DNA of 64,000 bases from Rosa chinensis (lineage: Eukaryota > Streptophyta > Magnoliopsida > Rosales > Rosaceae): NCBI RefSeq assembly GCF_002994745.2, contig NC_037092.1:3028501-3092500 (forward strand). Reading direction: 5' to 3'. The notes under the pieces were generated by a model. The model was not told where the DNA came from and did no database searches. It was given only the letters and a program-made list of their open reading frames with translations. The position numbers and the translations under genes are program-made. This document shows positions 56,201 through 64,000 of the stretch, in pieces (the first letter of the stretch is position 1; the number at the start of each line of letters is the position of its first letter).

Positions 56201-57649
56201 GTGTATGCATGATTTCCATGGCCGTTTGGCATCAATTCGTGGTATACAGATTCGGAGTTTTACTGGCGATTTTGTTCAGTTCAAGTAGCTGGGATAGAAG
56301 CAAGCAAGCTGACAGAGTGCATTCCCTAGCAAGTGAGTGCCTCCACCAGATATTTCCAGTTTCTTCGGAATAATTACTGCCATACAAAACTGATTGGAAT
56401 CTTCTAGCCTGAGTGGTGTCTTGTCTCTGCAACCCTCATCTTATCTATGTTGTTCCTTTCATATTTTTTCTTTTTAATCTTTTTTTGGGGTTCGCTTGTC
56501 ACCATTGTCAACTGTATTTGCTCTCACCTTAAAGTGGAAGAAGTGCTCTATTGCCTATTTTATTGAAGAATGAAGCCAGTGTAGCAAGAGTTAAATTATA
56601 GATTATTTATTTAAAGAGTCTTCTTTTATTTAAAGGCGTGGATATATTATATTAGCTGCTTTTAGATTTCTTGTTTTTTAGGTAAAAATTCATTTCTCTT
56701 TATTCTAGTTCTGGTTATGGTTATGTTTTCAAATCAGCTTCTAGGCTCAGAATTTTTCTTCTCTTTCTGAAGCAAAGTGTGTTTGTTGGCAAATCTTGAA
56801 AACACTAAATTATTGAAAATTTTGTTCAAGGTTTTTCCCTGTTCTGATCAAACAAATATTTGAATGAACATTATAGAAAAACCTTTTTATTTTTTGTTCA
56901 AATAATTTATGGAAAAGCCTTGAACAATGAAGAAGAAACACACAATTTGGCGATTTGATATTTGACAAAACTTCTATGTAAAAGTTCAGAAATCATCTCT
57001 TATATTGGATGCAATCATCCCGACAAATTTTCTTCGTAATTGCGGTCTAATGAGTCATATAATCTCCTACATTGAATTTATTTCCTTTCTTATCTTGCTG
57101 ACTTAAAAATTTAATTGACTCCTAATATGTTCTTATTTAATATTTTTTAATTGAAATCAATACATTAATTGTAATCTTGAATTCTTGCTAATGTGATTAA
57201 TAGGTTGATTTTAATATCAATAATTTCTTAATTGAATTCAAAAAAATTAAAGCTAATTGGATTGACAGATTGACAATTCTGAAGAATATAATATGTATCA
57301 ATTAGGACAGTGTGGACCTTAATGACGTTTAGATTTTGGGTCCTGGGGATGTCCCTCAAGCTTTGTTTTTATCTAATTTAGTAATTAATTTTAATCTTTT
57401 TTAAAGTGCCCTGGTTTACTCTTATTCCCTCCATTGTCTCCTGACTACTAGCAGACATTGCCTTCTATGCTCTCATTTACCCATAAACAGCATTCAAATT
57501 TCAAAGCCAACCCTTTCATCTTTCTCTTATTCTCCTTTTTGGGTCACTCTGGAAAGTACATATGTTGTTCCTGACACAAAACCTCTCTTCAAGTTTTCAT
57601 GGATGTTATGCTTTGATTTGAGATTTTCTTCTTTGCTGTTTCTGTGGCA
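56201..57649. other. Intergenic: 3' region of the eIF-related gene and leader of the NPH3 gene
   Basis: No repeat or gene seen. The first 300 bp are likely the 3' untranslated region. The last 200 bp, with a pyrimidine-rich segment at 57500-57545, are likely the 5' leader of the next gene. Confidence 0.5.
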
Positions 57650-59951
57650 ATGGCAATGTTCTGTGATCTCCAAGTCGATGTCAATGGCGAAGAAGTCTTC
57701 ATGGTGAACAAGGTAATGGTTCTTCATTTACTTATATAAGTTATATCGGTTCATTGTTGTTGAATTATGAATTTATGACTGTTTCCCAATGAAGAAAGCT
57801 GAGATTTCTATCTTCTTCAGCTCTTTGAATGGAACTATTGGGTTCAATAGGTTCAATTTTCATTTTCTGTACAGAATTTGGTTTATTTTGAGTTTCTCCA
57901 CAGCGTTATTGTTTTTCGGTCCTTGCTGTATCATTATTATGCACACTTTTTTTACATGACCATTTAATTTGCACCTTCTATTTCAGAAGGAGGTAGCCAT
58001 GTAGGGCTCATGAGTTTTGTCGTTCTAATTTTCTTTATCTGGATTCATTGATTCATTGGAATTGATATTGTGAGATATCCACTAATTTCCAATGAATTAA
58101 ATTGGACCACCCCTACAATTTTATTGTCAAAAGCAACCTCTCACAAAATGTTCCTGTGGATTCCCTCGTTTGTTGCTCAGTGACACTAATTAATGCTTTT
58201 GTTGGGTCTGTTGGTCTTTACCAATTCAAGATCAGTCTGCATCTCAAATATTGGAGTGCTTCTTGTTCACAAAGTTCCTTATCTTGTTCATGACTGAAAA
58301 GAATGTTATTATGCAAACATTAACCATGCCATATATGTTTGCAGAAAACTTTGGCGTCTTTCTCTTGTCGATTAAGCAAACTATTTGGTAAATCAATGGG
58401 TACAACGAGCCTCAAAGTGATATTCCATGACTTTCCTGGAGGTGCAGAGGGTTTTGAGCTCATGACAAGGTTTTGTTACAACAATGGAACAATCGAAATA
58501 ACTCCTTCCAACTTAGTCCTTGTATACTGCATTGCCAATTTCATGGAGATGGATGGTGATATACTATTGCAAGCTCAAAACACTCTTGATGGTATCAGCT
58601 CTTGGACGTGGTCTGAGCTTCTAGTAGCTCTGAAGCAGTGCCAAGATTTACTTGCCCCCTCAAATTCTTCATTGATATTGCAGATAGTCATGGACTGCAT
58701 CATAGGTAAGCTTTCTTGTCCATTTTTTCCAACCCCCAATGATACTACTTCATCAGAGAACGTGAGTAGTTTCCAGTTTTCTAGTGGTTCGAGGAGCAGT
58801 TATAATCTGAAAAGCAATTGCTCTATGAAAACATGGTGGTTTGAAGACTTGATGTTCTTAAATACCAAATCGATCGAAATGGTTATAAGAAGCCTGATAT
58901 CCAAGGAGATTGAACAGTCTACAGTTTTCAAGTTTCTCCTTCGTTATCATCAGTCAAAGTGTTTTGGTGCCAAACCAGAAGAGAAGTGCAAGATCACAGA
59001 GGTTGTTATCGGTCTACTTTCTCTGCTTGATAGGCGCTCCCTTTCTTTCAAGGGATTATTCAATATATATCAAGCGGCTTTGAACATGAAAGTAGGCAAG
59101 AAATACAAAAACAAGTTGGAGATTATGATAGGTTCACACCTGGATCAAGCAACAATCGATTATTTACTTGTTCCATCTCCCTGTGGGAAAAAGTATGTTT
59201 ATGATGTGAATTTGATTTTGAGGTTAGGGAAATCATTTCTTCTTCAAGAAGGGGTTCATTTATCCCGGAAGAGTCGCTTCACAAAGGTCGCCAAGTTGAT
59301 GGATTTATACCTTGCAGAAGTGGCTCCAGATTTTCATTTGAAACCTTCAAAGTTTGCAGCATTAGTTATGATGTTGCCAGCGTCTGTGCGAGAATCTCAT
59401 GACAGACTTTACGAGGCCATTGCTGTATATTTTAAGGTATGCTAGTTGTAATTAATGTGTTCATGTATAAAAATAGACGAAAAAAATTCATCATGTGTAT
59501 TCTCTATTCTTGAATGCTAGAACTGACTTATAGTATTTGACAGTGCCACACTGGTCTATCTGAACAAGAGAAGCTGACAATCTGTTGTGCACTGAACTAT
59601 AAGAAGCTCTCAGCAGGACCTTTGAAACAAGCCTCTCGCACAAAGTTCCCTTCCAGAAGAGCAGTAGAAGCTTTCAAGAAACAGCGATCCAAGCTCAGAA
59701 GCGTACACCAGGAAGTCTACTACATCCGAACCAAGGATAAGAAAGAGGAAATTGAGTCAGTCCTACTTGACGCAAAGAGTCTTGATCTCCCAACAGAGGC
59801 TCAGAAGCTCAGTGCAGATTTGATGCATTTGAAGGCATTGGAATTGGGGAAGGTTTTCGGGACAATGCAGATACGAGTGACAAGTGTAATCAAATCAAGA
59901 TTGCCCTTTCAGGCAACCAATACTCGATACTTGTCAAAACTCTTTCCATAA
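57650..59951 (+). CDS. BTB/POZ and NPH3 domain protein (At3g22104-like)
   Basis: Three exons: 57650-57712, 58345-59436 and 59544-59951, all phase 0 with GT-AG introns, giving 520 residues and no defects. The N-terminal BTB domain starts DLQVDVNGEEVFMVNK and crosses the first intron into KTLASFSCRLSKLFGKS, then FHDFPGGAEGFELMTRFCYN (about residues 5-95). The NPH3 domain spans about 165-410, with WWFEDLMFL, a YLAEVAPDFHLKPSKFAAL block and HDRLYEAIAVYFK. GLSEQEKLTICCALNYKKLS follows in exon 3. A basic, coiled C terminus follows (KKQRSKLRSVHQEVY). Relatives such as NPH3 and NPY are plasma-membrane-linked adaptors for CUL3 ubiquitin ligases in blue-light and auxin responses. This member's partner is not known to me. 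The first ATG of the MAM pair is chosen as the start; the second, two codons on, is equally possible. Confidence 0.93.
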
Positions 59952-61489
59952 TACAAAATTTCCAACAGTTTGCCATGTAGATTTCTCAAGACCAAGAAAA
60001 TCAATGCAAATTCTTCTCCTTCCTTCCTTGTATCTACTACGTACATCCAAAGGGCATAACTATAATACTAGTTGCTCTTTGGGTATTATCAGACAATTGA
60101 GCACTGTGTGAGGACCAAGACCAAAAGTTATACTTAAAATGAGCATTTGGATGATCGCAGGAATTGGATGTTTCTAAAGAATATCGAAGTGAGGTAAATG
60201 GCACGGCAAACCATTATGCAGAAACCTATACTGCAGTTGCAGAAACCAAAGCATTTTTTACCAATTCATGACTGTAACAAATACTGGTAATAATGGTTTA
60301 ATGATTAACAATGTTACAGGAGTACACAGTCAACTGTGGATGTGGTAAAATACTAAAATGCAATGGGGGTGTGTGTCTGTGTGTAAGAGCCATAGATTGT
60401 GCAGCTTAACCAAGGAAATAAAGCTTCTTACTGGATGAACTCCAAGACCAACATTTGTTTCTTGAAGGTAACTTCAAGACCAACATTACATTTTCTAAAC
60501 AAAAACATTTTTGATTACTGTGAGATTATTAGACTTTTAACTAGTTGGAAGCAGTGATCATTTAATGGAAGGACCAAGCCAAAGAGAGAGAAGCTTTTCT
60601 TTGAACTTCTTTTTCTCTTCCTTCAATATTAGACTACTTTTGGTTTAGTTGTATTTTTCTTCTTTTCGAAATTCTAAGTTTGAAGATCAAAAGGGGTTTT
60701 ACTTTCAAGTCTCGCATGAGATCGCTGCAGTACTGCTAGAACTAAATAGTGGTGGTCTTGTTTAAACATGATCTTAGATACATGGATTATGAATGCATAA
60801 TCATAATCAACATTTATCACGCTTATTTTAGATGTTAAGTAAGGTGTATCTCAACAAAACCTATTTATTTTGTTTTTCAATTGAGGCCTAAACCGTCGTC
60901 GTCTTACACCCTAACAAGAATGACATTGTTTAAGGGTGTCACCCAATCGGAATCACGGAATGTTAAAGTTAAAGTTGTGAATTTGTTCATCGACCACACA
61001 AAAAAGTCATGATTTGTCTCTCTTTCTAGGTTCTTAAAATGTCTAGCAAATTAAAAAAGGAGCTTTAAAAATCATAAGAATGAAATTTCGGCTGATACTT
61101 TCTTAGGATGAGGAATAAAGAATACAAAGAGGACGAATAAATTCATCTTTATTCTTTAGGGTTCTCTCTTTTCTCCTTGGCAATATGATTACTGTGGAAC
61201 ATTGTTACCCAATTAATGTCCTTGGGCCGTTGGATGCTGAATAGAGTTGGGCCTTCTTCAACTTTTGGGCCCGTCATAATCCAATGTCATGCTTCCCGCA
61301 GCCCAACGAAGAACGACACCGTTTAGCTGCATCTACCTAGACACGACTTTTCTTTCCTTCTTCTCTGTTCTCTTCTCCCAAACCAATAAAAAAAGGAAAA
61401 ATTGAAATTGATTTCAGCTGCAAATAATTGAATTTGATTTTTCGGTTTGTGGGTTTTGGGAATCTTTGATTGAAATCGAAGCAGAGAAG
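59952..61489. other. Intergenic, nothing recognised
   Basis: Includes the 3' region of the NPH3 gene and the 5' leader of the FYVE gene (about 61340-61489). A short imperfect direct repeat (CCAAGACCAACATT and TCAAGACCAACATT, near 60443 and 60474) is the only structure noted. Confidence 0.5.
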
Positions 61490-64000
61490 ATGCTGGAGAA
61501 GATCGGGTTGCCGGCGAAGCCATCACTGAGAGGGAATAATTGGGTGGTTGACGCCTCACACTGTCAGGGATGTTCTTCTCAGTTCACCTTCATCAATCGC
61601 AAGGTTCATTCTTTTGCCTTCGATCCAAATACCCATCACCTTTTTTCAACTTTCTTGAATACCCATGTTGTAAAGTTTTGTGCTTTTTTAAGTTTCTCAA
61701 TGTTTTGGAAAAAAAAAATATAAAAAAAAATTGGGTTTGTGAGATAAAAAAGAGCATTTGCTATCAGACTTGAGCTTTTTATTGTTCTTGATCGTATATA
61801 TGCATTGTGTAATGCTGAAAATATAGACTTTTTAATAACAGAGTTGAGTTTGTAGTTGGATTTGTTGTGATGGTTGTTTTCTTGTTCTTGAATCTTGATC
61901 ATGTACATTGTGGAATTTCAGCATCATTGCCGGAGGTGTGGGGGCATTTTCTGTGGCAGCTGTACACAGCAGAGGATGTTTTTGCGTGGGCAAGGCGATG
62001 CGCCTGTGCGGATATGTGAGCCTTGTAAGAAGCTAGAAGAAGCAGCGCGGTTCGAGAGATATGGACACAAGAGTAGAGCTGCGAGAGGTACACTTCTTGA
62101 TTACTTTTTGAGGTTGTTAGTTCATTTCTCTATCTTGTTACTGTTTGTACTCATTTTGCGATAAGCCGTGTGCATTGTATTTTTAGTTAGGAGTGGTCAA
62201 TGTAGAGTCAATTTTCTTCCTCAGACATTTGCATTCTGTTAGTGGCACACACGAAAGGTTGAACTACTGTAAATGGTGCCCGTCTGTATCAACGTCTCAA
62301 CCCTCTTGTGCAGGCAGTTCAAATTTGACATCAAAGCCTGAGGATGAAATTTTGAACCAGATACTTGGTAATGAAGGGAAGGAATCAGGACAAGAGGTTA
62401 ACAAGAATGTAGTTTCCAGTATGCTGAGGGCAACTAGTAGTGCATCATGTTCAAATAGTCGAGGAGATTCCAGCCATGATGCGGTGGGAGAAATACTTAG
62501 TAGTGTTTCTGTTGATAAGTTTAGTCAATTACAGAATGATAGTCAATCTGTTACTCCTGAGGAATTGCGTCAGCAAGCTTTGGATGAAAAAAAGAAGTAT
62601 AAAATTCTGAAAGGAGAAGGGAAGTCTGCGGAAGCATTAAGAGCCTTTAAGAAAGGGAAGGAGCTTGAGAGGCAGGCTGATGCGTTGGAAATATCCTTAA
62701 GAAAAAAGCGTAAAAAGGATTTACTCTCTGACAATGTGGCTGAGGGCCAGACTAAAGATGACTCTTCCCAATCTGGAAGAAGAAATAGGGTCACTCCTCC
62801 AGTGGGTAAAGAAAAAGATGACCTTTCAGCGGAGCTTAAAGAATTAGGGTGGTCTGATATGGATCTCCGTGACAAGAATAAAAAACAAGCGAGTCTGACT
62901 GTGGAGGGCGAGCTGTCTTCTCTTCTGGGAGAAATCTCACAAAAGAGCAATAAAAGTAAGGCTACTAGTGCCATTGACAAAACACAGGTTGTTGCACATA
63001 AAAAGAAGGCTCTCCAGCTGAAGCGTGAGGGCAAGCTTGCAGAAGCCAAGGAAGAATTAAAGAGAGCTAAAGTTCTAGAGAAGCAACTTGAAGAACAGGA
63101 ATTGTTGGGTGAGGCTGAAGAGTCCGATGATGAAATATCTGCACTGATTCGTAGTATGGATGATGACAAAGAAGATTTTTCAATTCAATATGAGCAGGAG
63201 GATGCCTTTAATTTTGATAGTCTTATTAATGCTGCTGATGATCATATTATAGATAGTAATTTTGAAGTGACAGAAGAGGATATGGAGGACCCAGAAATAA
63301 CTGCTGCCTTAAAATCTTTAGGATGGGCTCAAGATTCAAATAATCCTCCTGAAACCTCTGCTACCCAGATAGCTTCAGTTGACAAGGAAGCACTATTAAG
63401 TGAAATTCAATCCTTAAAAAGAGAGGCTGTAACTCTTAAACGAGCAGGTAATGCCACAGAAGCAATGGTGCAGCTAAAAAAGGCAAAACTGCTTGAAAGG
63501 GACCTTGAAAGCATTGAGTCCCAAGAGGGCAATGTCGTGAAACCTTCTGCAACAGTTCATAATCAAACTATTGATAGATCATCAAAGTCATCTATGGTGG
63601 ATGATGGAAATATTAGTGCAATGGAACATATTGACTTCAAACCTGCGAGGAAGAGTAAGTTAATGATTCAAAAAGAGCTTCTGGCTTTGAAGAAGAAGGC
63701 CCGTGCTCTGAGACAGGAGGGACGATTAGATGAAGCTGAAGAAGAGTTGAAGAGAGGCAGGATTCTTGAGCATCAGCTTGAAGAAATGGAGAATGGTAAG
63801 GACTCAGTTTTGGAACATGAGCATGCCAATGTCTCTGGAAGTCTGTTATTTGCAGATGAGGAAGGAGAGAATGTAACAGATCAAGATATGTATGATCCAA
63901 CATATCTTTCCATGCTAAGGAATTTGGGTTGGAATGATGATAATGAAGTTGCAAACTCTTCATCAGCACCTGATAAGAAAATAGGTAACATGCAGGCTAG
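61490..64000 (+). CDS. FYVE zinc-finger protein with coiled-coil repeats (incomplete)
   Basis: Exons: 61490-61603, 61922-62087 and 62314 to beyond the window end, in phase. The FYVE finger (residues about 18-80) is complete: WVVD (18-21), first pair C25/C28, RKHHCRRCG (37-45), C49/C52, and the VRICEPC turn. FYVE domains bind phosphatidylinositol 3-phosphate on endosomes, so a role in endosomal sorting is likely. The large third exon encodes at least four helical repeats of the type LK.EGK..EA..ELK+AK.LE.QLEE. Acidic segments with an LGW motif (ELKELGWSDMD, ALKSLGWAQD, MLRNLGWNDD) are interspersed. The N terminus resembles the plant At1g61690 type rather than FREE1. The C terminus lies outside the window. 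Confidence 0.9.

Noticed and set aside
62570..63169. Minus-strand frame of 199 codons opposite the FYVE gene
   Set aside because: Ser/Leu/Phe-rich mirror of the Lys/Glu-rich coding strand; no domain.

Overview
This window is nuclear DNA of a flowering plant, almost certainly a eudicot. It has spliced genes with GT-AG introns and AT-rich spacers. It carries plant-type transposons of every major class: MULE, CACTA, hAT, LINE and Ty3/gypsy. It also holds plant-specific families: NPH3/BTB, terpene synthase, EXO70 and trihelix. The style of the repeats and proteins suggests Rosaceae, but that is a guess from memory and is not proven here. No CRISPR array, tRNA or rRNA was seen.

The first 52 kb is repetitive. 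Positions 1448-12120 are a 10.7-kb Mutator-like element (MULE) with ~200-bp inverted ends and a 9-bp target duplication; its transposase gene is decayed. That gene is split by a 4.7-kb inverted-repeat element, and inside that sits a 1.1-kb element carrying a captured piece of an EXO70 exocyst gene. From 12.1 to 22.3 kb, a tandem array of ~510-bp units has been hit by a LINE, a TIR element and a 4.9-kb CACTA element. Because the units are paralogous, each insertion can be read against an uninterrupted copy. A hAT MITE (22.3 kb), a second CACTA carrying a captured ARL2/TITAN5 GTPase fragment (23.4-26.8 kb) and a hAT relic (27.9-29.0 kb) follow.

Positions 30643-42327 are a complete but mutated Tat-lineage Ty3/gypsy retrotransposon lying on the minus strand. 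It has 499-509-bp LTRs, a CTACA target duplication, two RNase H domains, and an extra gene on the opposite strand between pol and the 3' LTR. It landed in a terpene synthase pseudogene, and exon remnants survive on both sides. From 43.5 to 49.3 kb are a gypsy integrase fragment, a MULE remnant, and two local tandem duplications. A Pack-MULE at 49.3-51.9 kb carries part of a trihelix transcription factor; its ends resemble those of the first MULE.

The last 12 kb is normal gene space with three plus-strand host genes. The first is an eIF-related protein gene (52.7-56.2 kb) with an apparent frameshift. The second is an intact NPH3/BTB gene (57.6-59.9 kb). The third is a FYVE zinc-finger gene (61.5 kb to the window end, incomplete). 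The three do not form an operon and have no obvious shared pathway. The main story is nested transposition with repeated gene-fragment capture. I found no clearly new defence or regulatory system.
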